Below, one piece after another: positions 8,374-17,259 of a DNA stretch of 64,000 nucleotides; within the stretch, counting starts at the first letter, position 1, and each line of letters begins with the position of its first letter. The DNA is from Halobacteriovoraceae bacterium (GTDB lineage: Bacteria; Bdellovibrionota; Bacteriovoracia; Bacteriovoracales; Bacteriovoracaceae). The notes under the pieces are model-generated. The model worked only from the letters and a program-made list of their open reading frames with translations. It ran no database searches and had not been told where the DNA came from. Location: NCBI GenBank assembly GCA_002712005.1, contig PASP01000011.1:62001-126000 (forward strand), written 5' to 3'. Both the position numbers and the translations under genes were made by a program.

Positions 8374-9366
8374 AAGGGCTTTGAACCAAGACTGAGTTTC
8401 CTTTTTAATCGTATCAGGTGTCCATACTGGTGCATCTTTGTAGTAGCCAATATTATCTTTGACTATTTGAACCCCCTCCTCAAAGCTTACACATGGGGTC
8501 CATTTTAATAATGTTTTGATTTTCTTTGTATCAGCGAAGGTCTGATCTGGCTCTCCGGGGCGTTTGGGAATCGTACAAAAAGGGTGGTCGAGAAGCTTAA
8601 CAAGGGATTTGACTGAGTAGTGATCGCCACTTCCCACATTAAAAACTTCACAACTATATGAAGATTGGGAGGCCATCCAAAATGCAGAGGCCACATCTGT
8701 AACAAAAGTAAAGTCTCTAGATTGAGAGCCATCTCCTACAACGGTAAGAGGGATGTCAGCTAGAATCTGGGCCATGAAGACACCGAAGACGGCACCATAG
8801 GTGCCATTGGTTCGACTTCGAGGTCCGTAAACATTAAATAATCGCAAGGAAATAGAAGGGATATCGTAGAGGCTTGACCAATGAAGGATAAGCTCTTCTC
8901 CCATTCTCTTTGTTAGGGCATAGGGATACATAGGTCTAATGTCGGCATCTTCAGGTGTCGGGTAATGATCTGGTATTCCGTAGCACGATGATGAGGCTGC
9001 ATAAACAAGCTTTTTTAATCCTTTTTGTTCTTTTAGAAACTCGAGCAAGGAGAGCGTGCCTTGAACATTAGCATGGAAATACTCTTGTGGATTTTCTATA
9101 GAAGGAACGATATCTGCGAGTCCTGCTAGATGAAAAACATAGTCAGGATTTAGGAGTTCTTGATTTCTTTCTTGAAAGACGGTGACGAGATCCTTTTGAT
9201 GAAAAGATATCTGAGGATGAGAAAGATGCTTCTTTATATTTTCTAATCTACCTGTAGAGAGATTATCGATAATGTGAATCTCATCATTCGGTTGAATTTT
9301 AGTCATAAGTAAATCGATAAGGTGACTACCAATGAAGCCGCATCCACCTGTAACAATATATTTCAT
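8362..9366 (-). CDS. NAD-dependent sugar epimerase/dehydratase (SDR family)
   Basis: A 334-residue extended SDR enzyme. The N-terminal 'GGCGFIGSHLIDLL' is the NAD-binding glycine motif. The catalytic triad is visible as 'ASSSCYG' and 'YALTK' (Tyr-x3-Lys) near residue 150, followed by 'RLFNVYGPR'. This is the pattern of UDP-glucose 4-epimerase-like and related nucleotide-sugar enzymes; substrate and reaction cannot be fixed from sequence. Its ATG overlaps the stop of the nucleotidyltransferase gene upstream (ATGA), so the two are translationally coupled and probably act on the same sugar. Confidence 0.88.
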   Translation of the reverse strand: MKYIVTGGCGFIGSHLIDLLMTKIQPNDEIHIIDNLSTGRLENIKKHLSHPQISFHQKDLVTVFQERNQELLNPDYVFHLAGLADIVPSIENPQEYFHANVQGTLSLLEFLKEQKGLKKLVYAASSSCYGIPDHYPTPEDADIRPMYPYALTKRMGEELILHWSSLYDIPSISLRLFNVYGPRSRTNGTYGAVFGVFMAQILADIPLTVVGDGSQSRDFTFVTDVASAFWMASQSSYSCEVFNVGSGDHYSVKSLVKLLDHPFCTIPKRPGEPDQTFADTKKIKTLLKWTPCVSFEEGVQIVKDNIGYYKDAPVWTPDTIKKETQSWFKALSKK

Positions 9367-10100
9367 ATAGAATCCCTATTGATAAACTCTTTGCGTGCTT
9401 TTTCTAATCTCTCCGAAGAATCAATCGCCCATCGATTTGCCTGAAGGGGAAGTGTGAAGAGTCTCTTCTCTTTTAAGAGCTTGGGGAAAAGGTCTCTTGG
9501 AATATCACTTTCTTCCTGCGAGGGGATGAGGTTGAGTACCTCTTGATTAAAACAATATATACTTGAATTAATTTTCCATGTTGAGTGATTAATTTTCTTT
9601 ATTTCTTCCTTATTGGGTCTCTCTGAAAAATAGGATACCTCTCCTTCCTTTCTTTGATTGAGTATTTCAAGGTAGCTGTTGGATTGACTTCTTTCGTGAT
9701 AAGCAAAAGTTCCAAGAGCGTTATTTTGGAGGTGGAAATTAATAAGTCTTTTGTAGTCAAAGTCAGTAAGAATATCCCCTGCAATAACAATGAAGTTTTC
9801 ATCTTCTTTTAAAAAATCTTTAAAGAGCGTAAGGGCGCCGGCAGTTCCTGAGAGCTTATCTTCTTTAATAAGAGTTATTACATTCGAATAACTCTGCTCT
9901 TGAATATATTTTTCAATAATATTCGAATGATAGAAGGTATTGATTCCTATTTCTTTAATTCCACATTTGAAAAGTTCTTGAATGGTGTGTTCAATAATAG
10001 GCTTATTTTCTATTAATAGCATTGGTTTAGGGATTTTGGCACATAGGTCTCCCATGCGCTTTCCGTGTCCTGCTGCGAGTATAATGGCCTTGTAAATCAT
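9363..10100 (-). CDS. Sugar-phosphate nucleotidyltransferase (HddC-like)
   Basis: A 245-residue protein starting 'MIYKAIILAAGHGKRMGDL', with the nucleotide-binding G-x-G-x-R signature, then 'KIPKPMLLIENKPIIEH' and the metal-site 'VIAGDILTDFD'. This is the single-domain layout of mannose-1-phosphate guanylyltransferase and D-glycero-heptose-1-phosphate guanylyltransferase (HddC). With a GmhA-like isomerase on one side and a GmhB-like phosphatase on the other, heptose-1-phosphate is the best guess for the substrate. It is coupled to the epimerase gene by a 4-base overlap. The nucleotide (GTP, CTP or other) is not evident. Confidence 0.83.
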   Translation of the reverse strand: MIYKAIILAAGHGKRMGDLCAKIPKPMLLIENKPIIEHTIQELFKCGIKEIGINTFYHSNIIEKYIQEQSYSNVITLIKEDKLSGTAGALTLFKDFLKEDENFIVIAGDILTDFDYKRLINFHLQNNALGTFAYHERSQSNSYLEILNQRKEGEVSYFSERPNKEEIKKINHSTWKINSSIYCFNQEVLNLIPSQEESDIPRDLFPKLLKEKRLFTLPLQANRWAIDSSERLEKARKEFINRDSI

Positions 10101-10146
10101 ATTTTCTTTCTATTTAAATAGGTTGTTCTTATTGTATTATGGATGA

Positions 10147-10749
10147 ATGAATATGAAAAAGGCGATTTTTTTAGATAGAGATGGGGTTCTCATTGAGGAT
10201 TGCCACCTCATCAGATCGTTTTCTGAAGTCCAGGTTTTAGACGGTGTCTACAATGCTCTGGCCCTCTTTAGGGAGATGGGATATTTACTTTTCATATTGA
10301 GTAACCAAAGTGTGGTTGCGAGGGGCTTGATTGGGGAAGAGGACTGTCTAGCTCTTCATGAAAAAATCGAAGAAGAAATCTGTCGTGGAGAGGATTATAT
10401 TAAAGATCGGTTTTTGTGTTTCTATCACCCCCACGCTCAAGTTTTGAAGTATAAGCGTGAACACAAGTGGAGAAAACCCTCTGGCGCAGCCCTTAAATAC
10501 TGGAGCGAGAAGTATAATATTTCACTGGAGAAGTCATTTATGATTGGTGATAGAACTTCGGATGTTATTTGTGGAAAGCAAGCAGGATGTACCAGTATTC
10601 TCATTGAGAGAACTGGAAGAGTTGGAAAAAATGAAAAAGAACAGTATACAAGACATAAAGACGTAGAGAATGAAAAAGATACGCCTGATTTCTGCTTTGA
10701 TTCTCTTTTCTCTTTTTCTCAGAAGCTAAAGGCAGGCCCTATTTTCTAG
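10147..10749 (+). CDS. HAD-IIIA phosphatase, GmhB-like (heptose 1,7-bisphosphate 7-phosphatase)
   Basis: A 200-residue HAD phosphatase: 'KKAIFLDRDGVLIED' (DxDG nucleophile), 'LFILSNQSVVARGL' (motif II with N-Q-S), and 'WRKPSGAALKYW' with the motif III lysine, then 'FMIGDRTSDVICGKQAGC' (motif IV). This is the GmhB/HisB-N subfamily, which removes the 7-phosphate from heptose bisphosphate. The usual zinc-binding cysteine loop is incomplete ('CFYHPHA'). It lies opposite the nucleotidyltransferase-epimerase pair, with a 46-bp divergent promoter space. Its stop overlaps a convergent epimerase gene by 11 bases. Confidence 0.83.
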   Translation: MNMKKAIFLDRDGVLIEDCHLIRSFSEVQVLDGVYNALALFREMGYLLFILSNQSVVARGLIGEEDCLALHEKIEEEICRGEDYIKDRFLCFYHPHAQVLKYKREHKWRKPSGAALKYWSEKYNISLEKSFMIGDRTSDVICGKQAGCTSILIERTGRVGKNEKEQYTRHKDVENEKDTPDFCFDSLFSFSQKLKAGPIF

Positions 10750-11710
10750 GGGTTTGTAGAATCTTTTTTAAATGGGACATATTTGAATATTGAGGATTTT
10801 TCCAGTCTGAAACTTCTTTTTGGAGGTATTGAAATAGATTTCCTATACCCTCTTGCATATCAGTAAGTTTATCAATAGAGAAATAGTTCAAAGCTTTCTC
10901 TGAGGAGACTCTATAGGAGCGATCATCATCGCTTGGAATGGTTTCGATAATTGTTTCAAATGGACATTTTTCTTGTACAAAGTGGGCAAGCTCTTTAACT
11001 TGATAGTTTGGACCACCAAAATTGAAAATTTCTCCTTTGAGTTCGTTTTTCCATTCAACAAGTTGGCCATAGAAATTAACGATGTCATCGATATAAATAT
11101 TAGGTCTGTATTGACTCCCACCAAATACTTTAATTTTTCTGTTGTATAAAGCATGAGCGGTTAAAATATTTACGACGACATCGAGTCTTAGTCTCGGTGA
11201 AGGTCCAAATACTGTAGCAGGTCGAATGATGACATAGTCTGTATTTTTAATCTTTTGAAGATATTTTTCAATATCATATTTAAGTTGAGAGTAAAGAGTC
11301 AGAGGTGCAGCTGGCAATTCCTCGGTAACCTTTTCTTCTTCTTTTATTCCATAAATTGAGGAGCTACTGGCATAAATAAGTCTTTTTACCTGACTTTGGT
11401 CTATGAGATCGATCATCCTCTTTGTTGCAATATCATTTATATTCTTCGTTATCTCGTGACTTAACTCTGCAGAGGGATCATTTGATATGGCCGCAAGAAA
11501 AATGACGGTCTCATATTCATCGAGATTGATAGGTAGCTTGTTTGATATGGAGTCGCAAATATCATAATGAATACTTTTAATACGTGGTCCATGATGATTT
11601 CCAAACCAAAAAGTGTCGAGGCTTGTAACCTCATACTCTTGATCTGCAAGATGCTGACATAAAGGAGTACCTACATATCCTCCACCACCTATAATTAAGA
11701 CTTTCGTCAT
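10739..11710 (-). CDS. NAD-dependent epimerase/dehydratase (SDR family)
   Basis: A 323-residue extended SDR enzyme with 'IGGGGYVGTPLCQHL' at the N-terminus, 'FLAAISNDPSAE', 'YASSSSIYG' and the catalytic 'YSQLKYD' (Tyr-x3-Lys) near residue 140. Its 'RPATVFGPSPRLRLDVVVN' segment is typical of nucleotide-sugar epimerases and reductases of surface-glycan loci. It is the third gene of a tightly overlapped minus-strand operon with the TPP-dependent E1 alpha and beta genes (4-base overlaps). It therefore likely acts on the substrate or product of that enzyme. The substrate is unknown. Confidence 0.86.
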   Translation of the reverse strand: MTKVLIIGGGGYVGTPLCQHLADQEYEVTSLDTFWFGNHHGPRIKSIHYDICDSISNKLPINLDEYETVIFLAAISNDPSAELSHEITKNINDIATKRMIDLIDQSQVKRLIYASSSSIYGIKEEEKVTEELPAAPLTLYSQLKYDIEKYLQKIKNTDYVIIRPATVFGPSPRLRLDVVVNILTAHALYNRKIKVFGGSQYRPNIYIDDIVNFYGQLVEWKNELKGEIFNFGGPNYQVKELAHFVQEKCPFETIIETIPSDDDRSYRVSSEKALNYFSIDKLTDMQEGIGNLFQYLQKEVSDWKNPQYSNMSHLKKILQTPRK

Positions 11711-12762
11711 GAGTAATGAACCTCATTCAAAATAGAATCATTTAAAGGTTGATCGTGATTTCCTCTTTGGGGATCAATGGGGATATCTAGAGAAAATATT
11801 TCTTTGGCTTCTTTAATAATTTCGATCGCTGTAGGGTAATAGGATCCAGTCTGATGAAAGGAGGTTGGAGTGTAATTATCCTCTAAGGTGATATATCTTA
11901 GATTATGGTTTTCTCTGAGTTGAAGATAGTCTTTTAGTGGAGAATTAGAACGCCAGGATAAGTCAAAAATAATCGCTTTTTTCGGATCACCAAAAAGTTC
12001 TTGTACTCTTTGGTGAGAATGATGGTCGAAACGATTAACGCCAAGAACTTTAACTTTTAGTCCTGCTTTTTCTAAAACTTTTTTTGCCCTCAAGCATTCG
12101 ATGATTCCGTACGAATAGCTTAGAAGAGTAAGGTCTTCTTTGCCTTTGTTCTCGTTTTGATTAGAGGGACTATTCATATATTCCGTAGTGTCGTTTAGGA
12201 GCCTTTCTTTCTGAAATTCTACCTCTTCAAGTCCTTGTAACCAGCGATGTTCGTATATTAGAGTTGGCTTCTTTTCTTGATAGGCAGTATGAAATGCACT
12301 ATAGCACTGACTGGGCGTTACAGGAGTGAAGACTTGTAAACCAGGGAAGCTTGTTAGCATTCGAATTGGATTTTGCGAGTGTTGCTGACCTTGTCCCCAA
12401 CCTCTACCCTGAATCACTCTAATAATAAGTGGAGTTTCAATATTTTCTCCAAACATGGAAGACCACTTCGAAATATTATTTACAATTTGATCCCAGGCCA
12501 TAAAAGAGAAATCAACTCTTTGAAAATGAATGATAGGAAAGAAGCCACATAATGATAGCCCTAGGGCGTGTCCCGTATATTCTGCTTCTGAAATTGGTCC
12601 ATCAAAGACTCGATCATGGCCAAATTTCTCTCTTAAAGCATGGGTCGTTCCAAAGACAGCTTTAGGATCATTTGAACCAGGTCCCCAAACGATAACTTCT
12701 TTATTCTCTTGCATAAGATCTGAGAGAGCGAAGTTTATAGCATTATTAAAGGTCGTATTCAT
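11707..12762 (-). CDS. TPP-dependent dehydrogenase/transketolase-like E1 beta subunit
   Basis: A 351-residue protein of the E1 beta/transketolase C-terminal type. 'RVFDGPISEAEYTGHALGLSLCGFFPIIHFQ' matches the pyrimidine-binding domain with the cofactor-activating Glu, and 'GRGWGQGQQHSQ' matches the 'GpHHSQ' loop. A C-terminal transketolase-like domain follows from about residue 205 ('LTLLSYSYGIIECLRA'). With the alpha subunit encoded just upstream it would form an alpha2beta2 TPP enzyme. No lipoyl E2 or E3 genes are nearby, so it is probably not a 2-oxoacid dehydrogenase complex but a C-C bond-forming or decarboxylating enzyme in sugar synthesis. Confidence 0.85.
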   Translation of the reverse strand: MNTTFNNAINFALSDLMQENKEVIVWGPGSNDPKAVFGTTHALREKFGHDRVFDGPISEAEYTGHALGLSLCGFFPIIHFQRVDFSFMAWDQIVNNISKWSSMFGENIETPLIIRVIQGRGWGQGQQHSQNPIRMLTSFPGLQVFTPVTPSQCYSAFHTAYQEKKPTLIYEHRWLQGLEEVEFQKERLLNDTTEYMNSPSNQNENKGKEDLTLLSYSYGIIECLRAKKVLEKAGLKVKVLGVNRFDHHSHQRVQELFGDPKKAIIFDLSWRSNSPLKDYLQLRENHNLRYITLEDNYTPTSFHQTGSYYPTAIEIIKEAKEIFSLDIPIDPQRGNHDQPLNDSILNEVHYS

Positions 12763-13715
12763 AATGAGAGCACCTCTTGATAGGAGAGGACTAGGTCATT
12801 TACGACATCTTCACAGCGAAGGTGGATAGACTCTTTATGGGATTTTAATTCTCTTGTAAGGCTATCCTTGGATTCTTGAAAGAAAGCAAAGTCCAAATTA
12901 TTTGACTCGAGAGGATCTTTTTTGGGCCAGTTCATTTCGATACGATTTGATGAAGAGTCTTCCTCCATTTGATATCCACAATGTTCATATGGTCTGAAAA
13001 CTTCGGCATGTATAAGAGCGGGACCTTTGTTTTCTTGAAAGTAGTTCTTATGTTCGATTGATTTCTCCACACATTGAAGAAGGTTTGCCCCTTGCATTTC
13101 GAAATAGGGGAGTTTGAAACTTTGAGCGATGTCTTGAAATGATCGATAACCTTGACGATCCAGAGAAGGCGTATAGCAGCTCAATCCGTTATTCTCAATT
13201 ACAAATGTAATCGGGAGCTGATATAGGGAGGCCGTATTTAGAGATTCATAAAAGAGTCCCTCTTCGGCACAGGTGTCTCCCATAAATACGAAAACCCGCG
13301 AATCTAATTCTCTCATTTTTATACCGTGGGCAAAACCAACAGATACAGGCAGGGTTCCGGTAATAATAGGAGTTGAGCCCATAAAATGATTCTTTGCACT
13401 TCTTAGGTGATGACTTCCCCCAGCTCCTTGGCAAGCTCCTTTGGGTGAACCACCGATCTCATAGAGGAGATCTTCTAATGACGCACCAGAGGATAAAAAG
13501 TGGTGATGACTTCGATGATAACTGAAGAGATACCTTTCTTTAGTTTCACTGTATACACTCATTAGGGCAGAACATATTGCTTCGTGTCCTATTGCTAAAT
13601 GGACTGGGCAGCGAAAAATTTGTTTGGGATAGTGAGTTGAGATAGATAGTTCTACCTCTCTTATCTCAATACATTTTTTGAGGGCGTTAATATACAGTTC
13701 ATTGATATTTTTCAT
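12759..13715 (-). CDS. TPP-dependent dehydrogenase E1 alpha subunit
   Basis: A 318-residue E1 alpha protein. It has 'CPVHLAIGHEAICSAL' near residue 35, 'SYHRSHHHFLSSG', 'GSHHLRSAKNHFMGSTPIITG', and the TPP/Mg-binding motif 'FMGDTCAEEGLFYESLNTASLY...IENNGLSCYTP' near residues 150-190. That motif is the standard GDG-x(n)-NN pattern with T in place of the second G. It is the first gene of the operon E1 alpha-E1 beta-epimerase. The pair resembles two-subunit TPP enzymes in sugar clusters such as AviB1/AviB2 of avilamycin, thought to add a two-carbon branch to a sugar. Confidence 0.86.
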   Translation of the reverse strand: MKNINELYINALKKCIEIREVELSISTHYPKQIFRCPVHLAIGHEAICSALMSVYSETKERYLFSYHRSHHHFLSSGASLEDLLYEIGGSPKGACQGAGGSHHLRSAKNHFMGSTPIITGTLPVSVGFAHGIKMRELDSRVFVFMGDTCAEEGLFYESLNTASLYQLPITFVIENNGLSCYTPSLDRQGYRSFQDIAQSFKLPYFEMQGANLLQCVEKSIEHKNYFQENKGPALIHAEVFRPYEHCGYQMEEDSSSNRIEMNWPKKDPLESNNLDFAFFQESKDSLTRELKSHKESIHLRCEDVVNDLVLSYQEVLSL

Positions 13716-13843
13716 CCCCTATATCATAATATAAAAGATCAAAATGAGTAGGAAGAATTCATTAAAATGGCTGCATAAAGCTTACTATGCTCTATTAGGA
13801 GAACTTCATTAAATCAGTCATTATCCTACGGGCCATTTACTAT

Positions 13844-15091
13844 ATGGAGCTGAAGACAGCTCTTCTATCTTTTTTCAAAGTTAGTCTAGGATTTGATTTA
13901 AGTAGGGGAGTATATGTAGATAGGTTTGAAAGTTCCTTAAGTGAAGTGATGGGGCAACCAGTAATCACCTTGCCGAATGCCCGATATGGGTTAAAGATGA
14001 CATTAGAGTTTTTAAAAATAAGTGCTGGAGACGGTGTAATAATGTCTCCTATTAATTTACCTGATATGAAGACTGTCATCTTAAATACTGGAGCTGATCT
14101 TCGTTTTATTTCATACAAAGAAAAAAGCTTTGAGCTTGATTTTAAAAGTATTGAGGTCAAAGACACAGATAAAATTCTCTTCTATACGCCTTTGGCCGGA
14201 ATAACCGATGATTTAAAGAGAATTAAAGAATTCTGTGAAAAAAATCATCTTATTCTAGTGATTGATTTCACCCAATCCTTTCTAACCAAAAGTCATAATA
14301 GAGAAGTTCACAAATATAGTAATTATTCTTTCAGTTCGTTATGTGATTTGAAGGTGATTCATACCCATAGGGGAGGTTTCTATACTAGCTCTGATCAAGG
14401 AATGATAAATTTTCTAAAAGAAAAGGAAGAGAATCTCAATCCTATCAATAAGCGTTTTATGTTAATGGCCATTATAGAGGATGCTGTATCACTAACATTA
14501 TTAAAGCCAGTAGTGTTTAGATATTTGACTCGATGGGTTTTAAAGATTTTATCTCTTAAAAAAGGAGATAATGTAGAAGCGATTACCTCAGGTGAATGAA
14601 TTAAGTTTTTAGGGTTTCGTTTCTTAAAAGGATTTTTCCAATCTAATCAAGTAAGAACTGGAGAGGATTTTCCTTCTTTTCTTAGATATCAATATACTGA
14701 TTTTCAAGCAAAAATAGGATTGAGTCGACTTCGTAAACTTCGGCGAATAGAGGACTTAAGAATCTCGAGGGCAGAGCTTTTCTATGCATCACTTGAAGGT
14801 AATGCCCTTTCTGGAATACCAAAAGGTGCCCTAAAAAAAGGGCATACCTATTGGAAGAGTCCCTACTGGGTAGATGATCCAAAGGATTTTAAGAGGTATA
14901 TGTCTAAATATGGAGTTGATTGTTCTCAAACTAATTTGCCCTATCTGGATACTTCTGAGATCTCGAATTTTGAGTCTTTAGGAAATATGCGTGATAATAT
15001 AGTTTATATGCCTACCCATTGGTATCTGAATGATAAACAAGTTATCAAAATGGCAAAAATCATTAATCAGTATTTTATAAATTATGGATAA
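13844..15091 (+). pseudogene. DegT/DnrJ/EryC1-type PLP aminotransferase split by an in-frame TGA
   Basis: The first part (13844-14599, 251 residues) has the aminotransferase N-terminal fold: 'TLPNARYGLKMTLEFLKI', 'GVIMSPINLPDMK', 'LILVIDFTQSF' and a candidate PLP lysine in 'SLCDLKVIHTHRGGF'. It ends at TGA (14597-14599). The same frame is open again at once to 15091 for 163 residues, including 'DFQAKIGLSRLRKL' and 'PTHWYLNDKQVIKMAKII', the usual C-terminal elements of DegT enzymes. A single stop codon therefore splits one gene of about 415 residues. It leads the radical SAM operon, overlapping the next gene by 8 bases. TGA is used as an ordinary stop by neighbouring genes, so a changed genetic code is not indicated. 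Confidence 0.78.
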
Positions 15092-16046
15092 TCGTTTTCC
15101 TAATAAGATATTACTTGGACTTCAAGAGGGTGACTGTAATTTAAGTTGTCCAAAGTGTTATACTCATGGAGAAAATGCTCCAACGGATAAGAATCGTCCC
15201 GTAGAAACAATGCCCTTTGAATCTTTTTTAAAGCTCTGTAATGAAATGGCTCCTTTTCGTCCTAGGGTTACTCCTCAAACGTGGGACGAGCCTTTATTAA
15301 CTCCTAATTTATTTCGCTATTTGAAGGCCATGAAGGATCATCATCTTGTCGTCACCATGGATACAAATGGAGTTTTATTAAATCGAAATAATCGCAAGGC
15401 CCTACTCGATCTAAAAATAGACTCGATTTTTGTAAGTATCGATGCCACAACAAGAGAAACTTACGAGAAGGTTAGAGGAAAAGATACCTTTAAGCTTGTT
15501 TGTGAGAACGTGGAGAAACTTATTTCTGAAAGAGGGGAGAGTGAATTACCCCGGATCGGAGTATCTTTTGTTATTGAAGAAGAAAACTCTCATGAAGAAG
15601 AAGATTTTGTAGCTTATTGGAAAAATAAGGTCGACGTTATTCGCGTGAATAAAGTTTTCTCTCCCCTAAGAAGAGTCGAAGGAGTTAAACATGAAGAGAG
15701 TAGAGATACTTGTTGGTCTTTAAACGACTCGATGATGATTCATCCCACTGGAAAAGTGTCATTATGTTGTGTCGATACTCATGAGGAAGTTGAAATTGGA
15801 AATGCTTTTGAATCTGGAATTGCCCAGCTTTGGCGTCATGGAAAATTTGAAGAAGTTAGGCAACTTCATGAGAATAAAGAGTTTTCAAAGGTGTCTATAT
15901 GTGAAAACTGTAACCTGTGGTCTAATGATCTTCCCGTTAAAGAAAGTGATGATGAATATGTTACAGTAAGAACAGATACTCACTATTATATAAATAGGCG
16001 AGACCGTATAAATAGTGCACCCAAAACAAATCGGTACTTAAAATAA
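15084..16046 (+). CDS. Radical SAM/SPASM-type enzyme
   Basis: A 320-residue radical SAM protein. The [4Fe-4S] motif 'GDCNLSCPKCYTHG' (C-x3-C-x2-C) is near residue 18, followed by 'VVTMDTNGVLL' and 'IDSIFVSIDATTRETYEKVRG', which are TIM-barrel strands. The C-terminal cysteines 'LCCVDTHEE' and 'ICENCNLW' form a SPASM/twitch-type auxiliary cluster region. The gene overlaps the aminotransferase end by 8 bases and is followed 1 base later by the next radical SAM gene, so it is part of one long operon. The substrate is unknown; the context suggests a sugar or lipid-linked sugar rather than a peptide. Confidence 0.88.
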   Translation: MDNRFPNKILLGLQEGDCNLSCPKCYTHGENAPTDKNRPVETMPFESFLKLCNEMAPFRPRVTPQTWDEPLLTPNLFRYLKAMKDHHLVVTMDTNGVLLNRNNRKALLDLKIDSIFVSIDATTRETYEKVRGKDTFKLVCENVEKLISERGESELPRIGVSFVIEEENSHEEEDFVAYWKNKVDVIRVNKVFSPLRRVEGVKHEESRDTCWSLNDSMMIHPTGKVSLCCVDTHEEVEIGNAFESGIAQLWRHGKFEEVRQLHENKEFSKVSICENCNLWSNDLPVKESDDEYVTVRTDTHYYINRRDRINSAPKTNRYLK

Positions 16047-16047
16047 T

Positions 16048-17154
16048 ATGTATAAAGAACTAACTAGGGCGTTAACACCAGAACTTACTTATCTCTACTT
16101 TACAGTAACATCTCGCTGTAATGCTTTTTGTGATTTCTGCTGGAATTGGGAAAATGTTGCTGATGCAGGAAAACTGTACAAAGAAGGGCAGGCGATAAAG
16201 CGAAAGGAACTCTCTCTAGAGGAGATCGAAAAGTTAACTTTAAATTTACCAAAAATGCTCCTTGTCGATTTATATGGGGGAGAGCCGTTTGTTCGTGAAG
16301 ATTTAAAAGAAATTATTGATCTTTTCGCTATCAATTGTAATACAAAATATTTTTCTATTCCTACTAATGCTTACTACACAGAAAGAATAGAAAAGACTTT
16401 AACTCACGCATTAGAAAAATATCCCCAATCATTCTTTAGAATGGCCATATCAATTGATGGACCCGAAAAAATTCATAATCGAGTACGCAAGCTTAAGGAT
16501 GGTTATCAGAATGCAATGAGAACAGTAAATATGATTGCTGGCCTTAGAGAGAAATATCCTAATATTTCAATGTCTCTCAATAGTGTCTATAACCGAATGA
16601 CTCAAGAAGCGATGCCTGCTTTTATTGAAGATATGATGGAACTTAAGCTTTTTGATTCAATTTCTCTTGGGATTGTAAGAGGGGAAACTTATGACCCAAC
16701 TTTAAAAGAAGTAAGTGTTGATAACTACTTTGCTCTTAAAAAGAGAATTGAAGGATATAAGCTGCTAAGTAATCAGCCTTTTTCTCCTATGCAAAAAGTT
16801 ATGGAAGAACGAACTAAGACGATCATTGAAAGAGCGATTAGAGGTAAGAATTCTCAAAGAGAATTTAAATGCTATGGCGCTAAGAAGTTTACTTTATTGG
16901 ATGATCAAGGTGAGGTCTTTGCCTGTGAACACCTTTTGGAAAAAAGTCTGGGAAATATTAGAGACCATAATTACAACCTTCAGGCCGTCATTGATGGAGC
17001 AAAAGCTCAGCAAATGAGAAAAGCGATTAAGAATAAAGAGTGCGATTGTATTTGGGATTGTGCCATTAATACGAGCAACGTCTTTGATCCTTTGGGATAT
17101 CCACGATTGGCCGTAAAGACGCTGGGGAAAATGGTGAAGCAAATAGGAAAGTGA
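16048..17154 (+). CDS. Radical SAM/SPASM-type enzyme
   Basis: A 368-residue protein with 'VTSRCNAFCDFCWNWENV' (C-x3-C-x2-C) near residues 25-35 and 'LLVDLYGGEPFVREDLKEI', the SAM-binding GGE motif. C-terminal cysteines lie at 'EFKCYGAKKF', 'VFACEHLLEKSLGNI' and 'KECDCIWDCA'. That is the SPASM layout seen in enzymes acting on peptides, sugars or aglycones. It starts 1 base after the preceding radical SAM gene. A gap of about 105 bp with a candidate promoter separates it from the B12-binding radical SAM genes. Confidence 0.88.
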   Translation: MYKELTRALTPELTYLYFTVTSRCNAFCDFCWNWENVADAGKLYKEGQAIKRKELSLEEIEKLTLNLPKMLLVDLYGGEPFVREDLKEIIDLFAINCNTKYFSIPTNAYYTERIEKTLTHALEKYPQSFFRMAISIDGPEKIHNRVRKLKDGYQNAMRTVNMIAGLREKYPNISMSLNSVYNRMTQEAMPAFIEDMMELKLFDSISLGIVRGETYDPTLKEVSVDNYFALKKRIEGYKLLSNQPFSPMQKVMEERTKTIIERAIRGKNSQREFKCYGAKKFTLLDDQGEVFACEHLLEKSLGNIRDHNYNLQAVIDGAKAQQMRKAIKNKECDCIWDCAINTSNVFDPLGYPRLAVKTLGKMVKQIGK

Positions 17155-17176
17155 CTCCTTATTTCAGGTGCTTACC

Positions 17177-17206
17177 TTGTTTTTCTGCCCGTAATGTCCA
17201 TATAAT
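17177..17206 (+). promoter_or_regulatory. Candidate sigma70 promoter before the B12-radical SAM genes
   Basis: TTGTTT at 17177-17182 and a perfect TATAAT at 17201-17206 are separated by 18 bases, about 54 bases upstream of the TTG start at 17260. This is the only gap of any size in the 13.8-24.6 kb plus-strand gene series, so an internal promoter here is plausible. The call rests on sequence match alone. Confidence 0.4.
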
Positions 17207-17259
17207 AGAGCTGAATTCATGTTACAATGGAGTGATAATTCGATAGGGGCTCTAGGAAC

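Noticed and set aside
11707-13715. Housekeeping pyruvate dehydrogenase E1
   Set aside because: No E2 or E3 genes are near, the beta gene is coupled to a sugar epimerase, and the surroundings are sugar genes.
13844-15091. TGA recoded as selenocysteine or tryptophan across the window
   Set aside because: Several ordinary genes nearby end in TGA, and no SECIS-like hairpin is apparent after the internal TGA. A single base change is simpler.
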